Assembly: GCA_964412845.1 (NCBI GenBank)
Contig: CAYPQM010000041.1
Coordinates: 1-42,570, forward strand
DNA length: 42,570 bases
Source: JAWWPY01 sp964412845
GTDB taxonomy: Bacteria; Actinomycetota; Actinomycetes; Streptosporangiales; Streptosporangiaceae
Direction: 5' to 3'
This document shows positions 24,956 through 31,796 of this stretch, piece after piece (the stretch's first letter is position 1; the number at the start of each line of letters is the position of its first letter). The notes under the pieces are model-generated. The model was not told where the DNA came from, ran no database searches, and was given only the letters and a program-made list of their open reading frames with translations. A program made the position numbers and the translations under genes.

Positions 24956-26174
24956 CTGGCTGGGCGGGCTCCTGGCGGGCGAACTGCGTGAGGTACAGCT
25001 CGGCATACAGGCCGCCGGCGGCGAGCAGTTCATCATGCGTGCCGTGCTCGTGGATCTGGCCGCCGTCGATGACGAGGATCTGATCCGCCTCACGGATGGT
25101 CGACAGCCGGTGCGCGATGACCAGCGAGGTGCGCCCGTTCAGCGCGGTCTTGAGGGCGCGCTGAACGGCCACCTCCGACTCGGAGTCGAGATGGGCCGTG
25201 GCCTCGTCCAGCACGACCACCGATGGCGCCTTCAGCAGCAGCCGGGCGATCGCGAGGCGCTGCTTCTCGCCGCCGGACAGCCGGTACCCCCGGTCCCCCA
25301 CGACGGTGTCGAGGCCATCGGGAAGCACCGCGATCATGTCCCAGATCTGCGCGGACCGGCAGGCCTCGATCAGCTCGTCCTCGGCGGCCGCGGGCCGGGC
25401 GTAGCTGAGGTTGGCCCGGATGGTGTCGTGGAACATGTGCGCGTCCTGGGTCACCGCCCCGACCACGTCATGCAGCGAGTCCAGGGTCACCTCTCGCAGG
25501 TCCTGGCCGCCGATGCGGACGGCTCCCCCGGACGGGTCATACAGCCGCGACACCAGGTGGGTGATGGTGGTCTTGCCCGCGCCTGATGGGCCGACCAGCG
25601 CCGTGAGCTGGCCGGACGGCGCGATGAAACTGATGTCACGCAGCACGTCGGCCGGGCGATCGGCGCGTTCGTGCACCTTGACCGCGATCGACTCCAGGGA
25701 GGCCAGCGAAACCTCATCGGCGGCCGGGTAGCGGAACGACACGTGGTCGAACTCGACGGCCGGCGCCGCGGGTGTCCCGCCGTTGGCTGCCTCGGCCCTG
25801 CTGCGCAGCGGCGCCGCACCTGGCTGCTCCGCGATCAGCGGCTTCAGGTCGAGCACCTCAAAGACCCGGTCGAAGCTGACCAGGGCGGTCATCACGTCCA
25901 CCTGCACGTTCGACAGTGAGGTGATCGGGCCGTAGAGCCGGCCAAGCAGCGCGGTCAGCGCGACCAGGGTGCCCAGCTGGAAATCGCCATGGATGACCAG
26001 GCCACCGCCGAGTCCGTAGACGACGGCGGTGGCCACCGACGCCAGCAGGCTCAGCGCGATGAACAGCGTGCTGCCATACATGGCCTGGACCACGCCGATG
26101 TCCCGGACCCGGGCGGCCCGGTTCGCGAAAACGCGCGCCTCGTCGTCCGGGCGGCCGAACAGCTTGACCAGCAT
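24942..26174 (-). pseudogene. ABC exporter, downstream part (end of membrane domain and ATPase), separated by amber codons
   Basis: This is the same frame as the part upstream. Beginning at an internal Met (MLVKLFGRPDDEARVF) it encodes the last membrane helices and a complete nucleotide-binding domain: Walker A LVGPSGAGKTT, Q-loop VVGAVTQDAHMFHDTI, signature LSGGEKQRLAIARLL, Walker B VVVLDEATAHLD and the His switch IAHRLSTI. Between this and the upstream part the frame reads DA-stop-LGSTMT-stop-RFNVAGAM, where related exporters have uninterrupted sequence with Glu at the second stop (MTERFNVAGA). Both stops are TAG (26217-26219 and 26196-26198). The 410-residue piece could be made from an internal start, but a half-transporter lacking most membrane helices would not work alone. 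Confidence 0.85.
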
Positions 26175-26216
26175 CGCGCCCGCGACATTGAACCGCTAGG
26201 TCATGGTCGAGCCCAG

Positions 26217-26864
26217 CTAGGCGTCGAGCTGCATCGATTCGCGGGTCAGCCGCTGCAGCCGGCGGCCGACCAGCCGGGCCGGGATGACGAACACCGGCAG
26301 CAGCACCAGCGAAACCACGGTGACCAGCCAGGACAGGTACAGCATGGCGCCGAGCACCAGGATCAGGCTGAGCACGTTGGACACGACCGAAGACAGCGTG
26401 GAAGTGATCGCTTGCTGCGCCCCGATGACATCGCTGTTCAGCCTGCTGACCAGTGACCCGGTCTGCGCCCGGGTGAAAAACGCGATCGGCTGCTGCTGCA
26501 CGTGCTTGAACACCTGGGTGCGCAGGTCGTAGATGAGCCCCTCGCCGATCCGCGACGAGAACCAGCGCTGGGCGATGCCGAGCCCGGCGCCGAGCACCGC
26601 GAGGGCGGCGACCACCCCGGCGACCCAGAGCACGAGGCCGGTGTCGCGGCGCAGGATGCCGTTGACGATGGTCCGCAGGAGCAGCGGCACGGCGACCGAG
26701 GCGACCGAGGCCAGCGCGGTGGCGGTCAGGAAGAGGGCTAGCTGGGCGCGGTAGGGCCGTGCGTAGGACGCGATCCTGCGCACACTGCCCTTCTTGAGCC
26801 GCTGGTGGGTAACGGAGCCGTCCCGCGTGAACGACCGCATCGCATGCCAGCTTGACCCGTACAT
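26217..26864 (-). pseudogene. ABC exporter, upstream part (membrane domain), ends at amber codon
   Basis: The 215-residue piece starts at an ATG at 26864 (or 26840) and encodes the first four or so helices of an ABC multidrug/lipid exporter membrane domain, including ARPYRAQLALFLTATALASV, GLIYDLRTQVFKHVQQQPIAFF and TGSLVSRLNSDVIGAQQAI. It stops at TAG 26217-26219, seven codons before a second in-frame TAG. Apart from these two codons the full 641-codon frame is intact with normal high-GC codon use on both sides, so the damage is either very recent, a sequence error, or something is read through. It is annotated here as a broken gene, with the downstream part in its own entry. Confidence 0.85.
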
Positions 26865-26930
26865 GAGCGCAGCAACGTCCTTCCTGGCCAGGATCTTCCC
26901 GTGTCAGCTGAGGGCGAACCGCGGCTCAGT

Positions 26931-26966
26931 GCCGACTAGGGACCGGGGGCCGACTGGGGACCGGAT
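26931..26966. repeat. Imperfect 18-bp tandem repeat next to the enoyl-CoA hydratase stop
   Basis: Two 18-base units, GCCGACTAGGGACCGGGG and GCCGACTGGGGACCGGAT, agree at 15 positions. They abut the end of the hydratase gene in the 101-base gap before the exporter gene. Function unknown. Confidence 0.8.
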
Positions 26967-27754
26967 CAGGATTGGCCGAGCCGCGCCCGCATCAGCGCGG
27001 TCTGCGCGTGGCGCTCCGCCGCGGCCTGTTCTTTGAGGCTGTTCGCCGAGGCCTGGCTGAGCAGTTCCTTGGTGGCCCGCGCGGCCGCCGCGTCGGTCGC
27101 CAGCAGCGCGGCCACCAGGTCGCCGACCGCCCCGTCCAGGTCATCGGCGGGCACCACGAGCTCGGCGAGCCGCAGCTCCTTGGCTTCGGCCGCGCCGACC
27201 GTCCGGGTGGTCAGGCACATCTCGATCGCCCTCGGCAGGCCCACAATGTCGACAAGTGGCTTTGTCCCCGTAAGATCCGGAACGAGGCCGATGGCTGGCT
27301 CCTTCATGCACAACCGGGCGTCATCCGCGAGTACCCGCAGATCGCAGGCCAGGGCGAGCTGGAAACCCGCGCCGATCGCGTGCCCGCGCACCGCGGCCAC
27401 CGACACGATCGCGGGGCTGCGCAGCCAGGTGAAACCGTCCTGGCAGGACGCGATCCACGGATCGAATGCCGGATCGGCGGGGCTCGGCGGCGGTTCCTCA
27501 CCGGGGACCCCCTCGCCGGTGAAAAACCGTAGGTCAATACCCGCGCTGAAGGACGGGCCCTCGCCACGGACCACGACCACCCGGACGGAGGGCGGCAGGG
27601 CCCGGCCAATCGCGGCGAGACCATGCCACATCGTCGGGGTCATGGCGTTGCGCCGGTCGCCCCGGCACAGGGTCACCGTGGCCGCGCCCGGTGCGGGCTC
27701 GTCAAGATCGAGTCGCAGTCCCGCCCGGTCGAGGCCGGGCAGGCCGGGTGTCAT
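26966..27754 (-). CDS. Enoyl-CoA hydratase/isomerase family protein
   Basis: The 262-residue crotonase-fold protein shows the first oxyanion-hole segment GPSFSAGIDL and the second VRGHAIGAGFQLALACDLRVLADDARLCMKEPAIGLVPD. A Glu occurs at the usual hydratase position (KEPAIG), while the second catalytic Glu region reads LTGTKPLVDI, so hydratase or isomerase activity cannot be distinguished. The family acts on acyl-CoA thioesters in fatty-acid or amino-acid breakdown. The ATG has GAGGAGG upstream, and the small HTH gene ends seven bases earlier on the same strand, so the two form a likely operon. Confidence 0.88.
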   Translation of the reverse strand: MTPGLPGLDRAGLRLDLDEPAPGAATVTLCRGDRRNAMTPTMWHGLAAIGRALPPSVRVVVVRGEGPSFSAGIDLRFFTGEGVPGEEPPPSPADPAFDPWIASCQDGFTWLRSPAIVSVAAVRGHAIGAGFQLALACDLRVLADDARLCMKEPAIGLVPDLTGTKPLVDIVGLPRAIEMCLTTRTVGAAEAKELRLAELVVPADDLDGAVGDLVAALLATDAAAARATKELLSQASANSLKEQAAAERHAQTALMRARLGQS

Positions 27755-27761
27755 GTCCTCC

Positions 27762-27983
27762 TCAGCGCTTCGCCCGCGACTTGCCGCGCGTCGCGCCGCC
27801 GCGACCGCGCAGGGACACCCCTGTCTCGGTCAGGATGCGGTGGACGAATCCGTAAGACCGGCCGGTGGCAGCCGCGAGCGACCGGATGCTCTCGCCGCCG
27901 TCATACCGTTTCTTGAGATCCGAAGCCAGCTTGGTGCGGTCTGCACCAGTGACCCGGGTGCCTTTCTTGAGGGTCTCGGTCAC
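27762..27983 (-). CDS. Small helix-turn-helix protein (HTH_58-like)
   Basis: The 73-residue basic protein has a single helix-turn-helix (KLASDLKKRYDGGESIRSLA then GRSYGFVHRILTETGVSLR) with a Gly/Arg/Lys-rich tail (GRGGATRGKSRAKR). Such proteins are widespread in actinobacteria and are likely DNA-binding; targets are not known to me. The GTG start has GGGAGGT five bases upstream. It is the first gene of a probable pair with the enoyl-CoA hydratase. A perfect 12-base palindrome lies 91 bases upstream (28074-28085). Confidence 0.85.
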   Translation of the reverse strand: MTETLKKGTRVTGADRTKLASDLKKRYDGGESIRSLAAATGRSYGFVHRILTETGVSLRGRGGATRGKSRAKR

Positions 27984-28073
27984 GCGTACCTCCCGTGAAC
28001 TGAAGTGACCTCTGCGTTACCGTCTCTCGCCATGATCACCCATCACGGCGGGATCGGCTACCCACATCCAGGT

Positions 28074-28085
28074 AAGTGATCACTT
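28074..28085. promoter_or_regulatory. 12-bp palindrome AAGTGATCACTT followed by a T-tract
   Basis: This perfect palindrome lies between the ABC-F stop and the HTH gene start, and on the plus strand is followed by CTTTTT. It could be an operator for the HTH gene, which reads away from it, or a plus-strand terminator; the local genes are all on the minus strand, which favours an operator. Confidence 0.35.
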
Positions 28086-28125
28086 CTTTTTCCGGCCGCG
28101 CCGGGCCTGCCGGCGAGGCCAGCGC

Positions 28126-29724
28126 TCAGGCCAGCGCGACCAGATCCGCCAGCCCGTCCGTCCACGCATCCTCGACTCCGTCGGGGAGCAGCACCACCCG
28201 CTCCGGGACCAGCGCCTCGACCGCGCCCTCGTCGTGCGTGACGAGCACAATCGCGCCCTGGTAGCGGCGCAGGCCGGCCAGCACCTCAGCCCGGCTCGCC
28301 GGGTCGAGGTTGTTCGTCGGCTCGTCCAGCAGCAGCACATTCGCCCCGGAGACGACGAGCAGGGCCAGGGCCAGCCGGGTTTTCTCCCCGCCGGACAGCA
28401 CCGCGGCGGGCTTGGCCACCGCGTCGCCGGAGAACAGGAACGAGCCGAGGATGCGGCGGTGCTCAGAGTCGGTCAGGTGCGGCGCGGCCGTGCGCATGTT
28501 CTCCAGCACGCTCCGGCTGGTGTCCAAGGTCTCGTGCTCCTGCGCGTAGTAGCCGAGCCGCAGGCCATGGCCAGGTATTACCTGGCCGGTGTCAGGTTTC
28601 TCAACACCGCCGAGGATGCGCAGCAGGGTGGTCTTGCCCGCGCCGTTGAGCCCGAGCACCACGATCCTGCTGCCCCGGTCCACGGCCACGTCGACGCCGC
28701 TGAAAACTTCCAGGGACCCGTAGGACTTGGACAGGTCGGTCGCGGTGAGCGGCGTCCGCCCGCAGGGCACCGGATCGGGGAACCGCAGTCGCGCGACCCG
28801 CTGCGCCGCGCCCTCCGCGGCGACCCCGGCCAGCAGCCGCTCCGCCCGCCGCTGCATCCCCTGGGCGGCCTTGGCCTTGGTCGCCTTGGCCCGCATCTTG
28901 TCCGCCTGGGCCTGCAGCGCGGACGCCTGGCGGTGCGCGTTGGCCCGCTCGCGCTTGCGCCGCTTCGCGTCCGTCTCGCGCTGCTCGAGGTAGGTCTTCC
29001 AGCCGACGTTGTAGATCTCCAGGCAGCTGCGGTCCGCGTCGAGGTGGAAGACCTTGCTCACGACCGCTTCCAGCAGCCCGGTGTCGTGGCTGATCACGAC
29101 GAGGCCGCCGCGGAATGACCGGAGGTGGTCGCGCAGCCAGCTGATGGAATCCGCGTCCAGGTGGTTGGTCGGCTCGTCCAGCAGCAGTGTTTCGGCGCCC
29201 GCGAACAGTATCCGGGCCAGCTCGATGCGCCGCCGTTGCCCGCCCGACAGCGTGCTGAGCGGCTGGGCCAGGACCCGGTCCGGCAGGCCCAGGCTGGATG
29301 CGATCGAGGCGGCCTCTGACTCGGCCGCGTAGCCGCCGAGCACGACCAGGCGCTCTTCCAGCTGGCCGTACCGGCGCACGGCCGCGTCACGCAGGGCTGG
29401 CCGGCCGTCCGCCATCTGCTCCTCCGCGGCCCGCAGGCCGGCCCTTACCTCATCGAGCCCCCGCGCGGACAGCACCCGGTCCATGGCCAGGCCGTCGAGG
29501 TCGCCGACCCGGGAGTCCTGCGGCAGGTACCCGATGGTGGAACCGCGGCGCACCGTGCCGGCCGCAGGCAGCATCTCGCCCGCCAGCACGCGGGCGAGAG
29601 TTGTCTTCCCCGCGCCGTTCCGGCCGACGAGGCCGATCTTGTCACCGGGCCCGATCTGGAAGCTGGCGTCCTCCAGCAGCAGTTGCGCACCTGCCCGCAG
29701 CTCTACACCCGTTGCCGCGATCAC
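28126..29724 (-). CDS. ABC-F family ATPase (ribosome-associated)
   Basis: The 532-residue protein has two fused ABC ATPase domains and no membrane helices, the ABC-F plan of translation factors and antibiotic-resistance proteins that act in the ribosomal E site. Domain 1: Walker A LVGRNGAGKTTL, signature LSGGQRRRIELAR, Walker B TLLLDEPTNHLD. A charged interdomain linker (QRETDAKRRKRERANAHRQ onward, about residues 235-290) forms the P-site tRNA interaction motif. Domain 2: LGLNGAGKTTL, LSGGEKTRLALA, VLLLDEPTNNLD. The GTG at 29724 is chosen because family homology starts there and GGAG is upstream; a TTG at 29739 would add five residues. The GTG overlaps the stop of a 39-codon leader ORF (GTGA). 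Confidence 0.9.
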   Translation of the reverse strand: MIAATGVELRAGAQLLLEDASFQIGPGDKIGLVGRNGAGKTTLARVLAGEMLPAAGTVRRGSTIGYLPQDSRVGDLDGLAMDRVLSARGLDEVRAGLRAAEEQMADGRPALRDAAVRRYGQLEERLVVLGGYAAESEAASIASSLGLPDRVLAQPLSTLSGGQRRRIELARILFAGAETLLLDEPTNHLDADSISWLRDHLRSFRGGLVVISHDTGLLEAVVSKVFHLDADRSCLEIYNVGWKTYLEQRETDAKRRKRERANAHRQASALQAQADKMRAKATKAKAAQGMQRRAERLLAGVAAEGAAQRVARLRFPDPVPCGRTPLTATDLSKSYGSLEVFSGVDVAVDRGSRIVVLGLNGAGKTTLLRILGGVEKPDTGQVIPGHGLRLGYYAQEHETLDTSRSVLENMRTAAPHLTDSEHRRILGSFLFSGDAVAKPAAVLSGGEKTRLALALLVVSGANVLLLDEPTNNLDPASRAEVLAGLRRYQGAIVLVTHDEGAVEALVPERVVLLPDGVEDAWTDGLADLVALA

Positions 29725-29840
29725 TGGGAACCACTCCAAAGAAGAAGGGAAGGGACGTCGGGTATGAGCAGAGCCCGACGCCGGGGCGCCGCGTCACGAG
29801 AGGAGTGGCAGCATCTGACCAGGATACCTGCCCGGCCCAT
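29721..29840 (-). CDS. Candidate 39-codon leader peptide of the ABC-F gene
   Basis: A small ORF lies wholly in the gap between acVLRF1 and the ABC-F gene. Its ATG (29838-29840) has GAGGG four bases upstream and its TGA (29721-29723) overlaps the ABC-F GTG as GTGA. The peptide begins MGRAGILVRCCHSS and includes RRRALL and LLLW; about a third of its codons end in A or T and it uses AGA, ATA and three CTT in a row, unlike nearby genes. It runs through two mutually exclusive hairpins. A ribosome-controlled leader or coupling ORF is inferred; it may also be chance. Confidence 0.4.
   Translation of the reverse strand: MGRAGILVRCCHSSRDAAPRRRALLIPDVPSLLLWSGSQ
29756..29780 (-). promoter_or_regulatory. 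Leader hairpin upstream of ABC-F (possible attenuator)
   Basis: CGTCGGG and CCCGACG form a perfect 7-base stem with an 11-base loop. On the minus-strand transcript it is followed by a long pyrimidine tract and then the GGAG before the ABC-F start. Its arm at 29774-29780 overlaps the arm 29777-29781 of an alternative stem GACGC/GCGTC (29777-29795), so only one can form. Confidence 0.4.
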
Positions 29841-29854
29841 GCACCCTCGCGGGA

Positions 29855-30553
29855 TTATTGGCTGACTCCTTCGCCATCGGTGATCTGGATGCGTACCGCA
29901 CGGAACATCCTCGGTGTCTCCCGGAGCACCACCAGCCGGGGATCGGGCACGGTGAGGAAACGCTCCACGGCCAGGTCGAAGTAGGGGCGCAGCCGGGGGT
30001 CGTCACGCAACCCGGTCACGGCCCGCCGGTCCCCGCCCAGCACGACCGCGTCGAGCCGGCGGAGATAGGGGCCGAACACCGCCGCGGCGGTGTTCGCGGC
30101 GGCGGTGAGCGCGTTCGCGGCCTGCTTCTCCCGGCGCCTCGCGAACCGTTGCTGTGACTGGCCGCCCGCCGCGCTGCGCCCGTGCACGAGACGCGAGCCC
30201 ACCTTGGATGCCTCCAGGTGCGGCGGCGAACCGGTGAAAACCCCGGCGGCGTATCCGCCGAGCCGCACCAGCAGCACCCCCACCGTCCGGTCGGCGGCGC
30301 AATGCGCGGCGATCAGCTCGGCCTGCCTGGCCATCATCCTTGGCCGGTCCCCGGCATCCGGCCCGGGAGGCAGGGGCGGGAACGGCAGGTGGCAGGCGGC
30401 CACCGTGCCGTCGGCCGCGCGGAACACGACCGCATCCGGGCCGGGCTCGGCCGAGGTCTCGCCGTGCCGGTGCACGAACGAGCCGATCCAGCCGGTGATG
30501 CGTTCCGGTGCCACCTCTACCCACCGGGACGCGCCAGGCCCGGGTTTTGCCAC
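29855..30553 (-). CDS. acVLRF1 family peptidyl-tRNA hydrolase (Vms1/eRF1-like)
   Basis: The 232-residue protein carries the actinobacterial VLRF1 domain, related to eukaryotic Vms1/ANKZF1 and eRF1, which release nascent chains from tRNA on stalled large ribosomal subunits. The diagnostic segment is GSRLVHGRSAAGGQSQQRFARRRE: a GGQS-type loop with the catalytic Gln followed by basic residues; after it comes YLRRLDAVVLGGDRRAVTGL, matching the nucleotide-sugar-like fold of the eRF1 superfamily. It starts GTG with AAGGCGG upstream. It precedes the ABC-F gene on the same strand (131 bases before its start), hinting at a shared role in ribosome rescue. It diverges from cbbR. Confidence 0.82.
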   Translation of the reverse strand: MAKPGPGASRWVEVAPERITGWIGSFVHRHGETSAEPGPDAVVFRAADGTVAACHLPFPPLPPGPDAGDRPRMMARQAELIAAHCAADRTVGVLLVRLGGYAAGVFTGSPPHLEASKVGSRLVHGRSAAGGQSQQRFARRREKQAANALTAAANTAAAVFGPYLRRLDAVVLGGDRRAVTGLRDDPRLRPYFDLAVERFLTVPDPRLVVLRETPRMFRAVRIQITDGEGVSQ

Positions 30554-30639
30554 CAGGCACCGCCTTCGTGTGTTGCCCGCCTGCGGGTATGACCGGCCTC
30601 CGGGTGACCGGCCCGCACGGCCCGTTCGTTCAGTTTAAT

Positions 30640-30668
30640 ATTGACGGTGTGGAGCGAAAGACAGGCTA
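30640..30668 (+). promoter_or_regulatory. cbbR upstream element sharing two exact blocks with cbbL
   Basis: ATTGACGG (30640-30647) and, after 12 bases, GACAGGCTA (30660-30668) recur in the same order upstream of cbbL. TTGACG may also serve as a -35. It ends 29 bases before the cbbR start. Confidence 0.5.
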
Positions 30669-30683
30669 ATGATTAATTATCAG
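30666..30683. promoter_or_regulatory. A/T-rich dyad, candidate CbbR autoregulatory site
   Basis: CTAATGATTAATTATCAG pairs with its reverse complement at 7 of 9 positions per arm and contains a T-N11-A LysR-type core. It ends 14 bases before the cbbR GTG in an otherwise G/C-rich region. Confidence 0.45.
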
Positions 30684-30697
30684 CGGGCCAGGCACCC

Positions 30698-31645
30698 GTG
30701 ACACTGAACCAGCTCCGCACTTTCCTCGCGGTGGCGGAGAGCGGCTCCGTCCGCGCCGCGGCCCAGCATCTGGTGGTGACCCAGGCGGCGGTGTCGGCCT
30801 CGCTGGCCGCGCTGCAGAAGTCGCTCGGGGTGGCCCTGCTCCGGCCCGACGGCCGTGGCTTGCGGCTGACGGACGCCGGTGAATCCTACGCCGGCTACGT
30901 CCGCCGCATCCTCGGCCTGCTGGACGAGGCCGGGCTGGCCGCCGCGGCCGCCGCCGACCCGGAGCGCGGCGAACTGCGCATCGCGGCCGTCACCACTGCG
31001 GCGGAGCAGATCCTGCCCGCGCTGCTCGGCGGCTTCCGGGCCCGCCATCCGCGTATCGGCGTGCGGCTGGAGGCGGGCAACCGGGAGCGGGTCCGCGCGC
31101 TCCTCGACCGCCACCAGGTGGACCTGGTCCTCGGCGGCTCGCCCGAGCCCGGCTGGGACGTGCGGGTGCACGCCGTCCGCCCGCACGACCTGGTGGTCGT
31201 CGCCGCGCCCAGCCTGGCCGGCGGCGTCCTGGACACGAACGTGGCCGCGGGGGTCATGGACACGAACGTGGCCGCAGGCGGCCCAGCTGGCCGCCTGCTG
31301 CCGTGGCTGGCCCGCCAGGCCTGGCTGCTGCGCGAGCCCGGGTCCGGGACCCGCGCCAGTACCGACGCCTTGCTGGTGGACCTGGACATCGCACCGCTGA
31401 CGCTCATGGTGGGATCCAACGGCGCCATCAGGGAGTCGGCGAGTGTCGGGCTCGGCGTCACGCTCGTGTCACGGGAAGCGGTCGCCGCCGAGATCGCCTC
31501 CGGCCGGCTCGTGGAGTTGCCCGTGCCCGGCACCCCGCTGCACCGGGACTGGTACCTGGTCGCCCATCCGGGCGCGCTGCCGCCCGCCGCGCACCGGCTG
31601 GTCGCCCACGTGCTGCGCGAGGGCGGCTTCCACCTGCCGGGCTGA
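30698..31645 (+). CDS. cbbR: LysR-type transcriptional regulator, probable CbbR
   Basis: This 315-residue regulator has the LysR helix-turn-helix (LNQLRTFLAVAESGSVRAAAQHLVVTQAAVSASLAALQ, residues 2-40), a linker helix and a periplasmic-binding-protein-like effector domain. Its place just upstream of cbbLSX on the same strand and its N-terminus support CbbR, which controls Calvin-cycle genes in response to metabolites such as RuBP, ATP or NADPH. The usual divergent arrangement to cbbL is absent: both read the same way. The effector domain contains an in-frame 27-base tandem repeat (31226-31279) giving VLDTNVAAG-VMDTNVAAG, not expected in the family. The start is GTG with a weak ribosome site. 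Confidence 0.88.
   Translation: MTLNQLRTFLAVAESGSVRAAAQHLVVTQAAVSASLAALQKSLGVALLRPDGRGLRLTDAGESYAGYVRRILGLLDEAGLAAAAAADPERGELRIAAVTTAAEQILPALLGGFRARHPRIGVRLEAGNRERVRALLDRHQVDLVLGGSPEPGWDVRVHAVRPHDLVVVAAPSLAGGVLDTNVAAGVMDTNVAAGGPAGRLLPWLARQAWLLREPGSGTRASTDALLVDLDIAPLTLMVGSNGAIRESASVGLGVTLVSREAVAAEIASGRLVELPVPGTPLHRDWYLVAHPGALPPAAHRLVAHVLREGGFHLPG
31226..31279. repeat. 27-bp in-frame tandem repeat inside cbbR
   Basis: Two 27-base units differ at three positions and encode nine-residue repeats VLDTNVAAG and VMDTNVAAG in the effector domain. Confidence 0.9.
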
Positions 31646-31685
31646 GGCACCCGGAGGCAGCCCCCTTCCTGCTGCCCCGCGGTCA

Positions 31686-31698
31686 TCAACATCTGTCA
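31686..31698 (+). promoter_or_regulatory. Candidate CbbR box (TCA-N7-TCA) upstream of cbbL
   Basis: TCAACATCTGTCA fits the TNA-N7-TNA CbbR consensus. It overlaps the start of an inverted repeat TCAA-N8-TTGA (31696-31711). Both lie 85-110 bases before the cbbL start. Confidence 0.45.
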
Positions 31699-31710
31699 AC
31701 CATTTGCTTG

Positions 31711-31743
31711 ATTGACGGCGCTAAACCCTCAATAGACAGGCTA
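31711..31743 (+). promoter_or_regulatory. cbbL upstream element sharing two exact blocks with cbbR
   Basis: ATTGACGG (31711-31718) and GACAGGCTA (31735-31743), 16 bases apart, repeat the blocks found upstream of cbbR at 12-base spacing. The different spacing argues against their simply being -35 and -10 hexamers. TTGACG with TAGACA (31733-31738) is one possible promoter. Confidence 0.5.
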
Positions 31744-31796
31744 GATGTCGGCTGGCATCGTGACAGTGCAGGACACGTCCACCACGGAGGGGAACC

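Noticed and set aside
24942..26864. Amber codons recoded as an amino acid throughout the genome
   Set aside because: TAG is used as the normal stop of other genes in the window (GH2 at 2807, first GT87 at 8626, SMP-30 at 42500), so general recoding is not supported.
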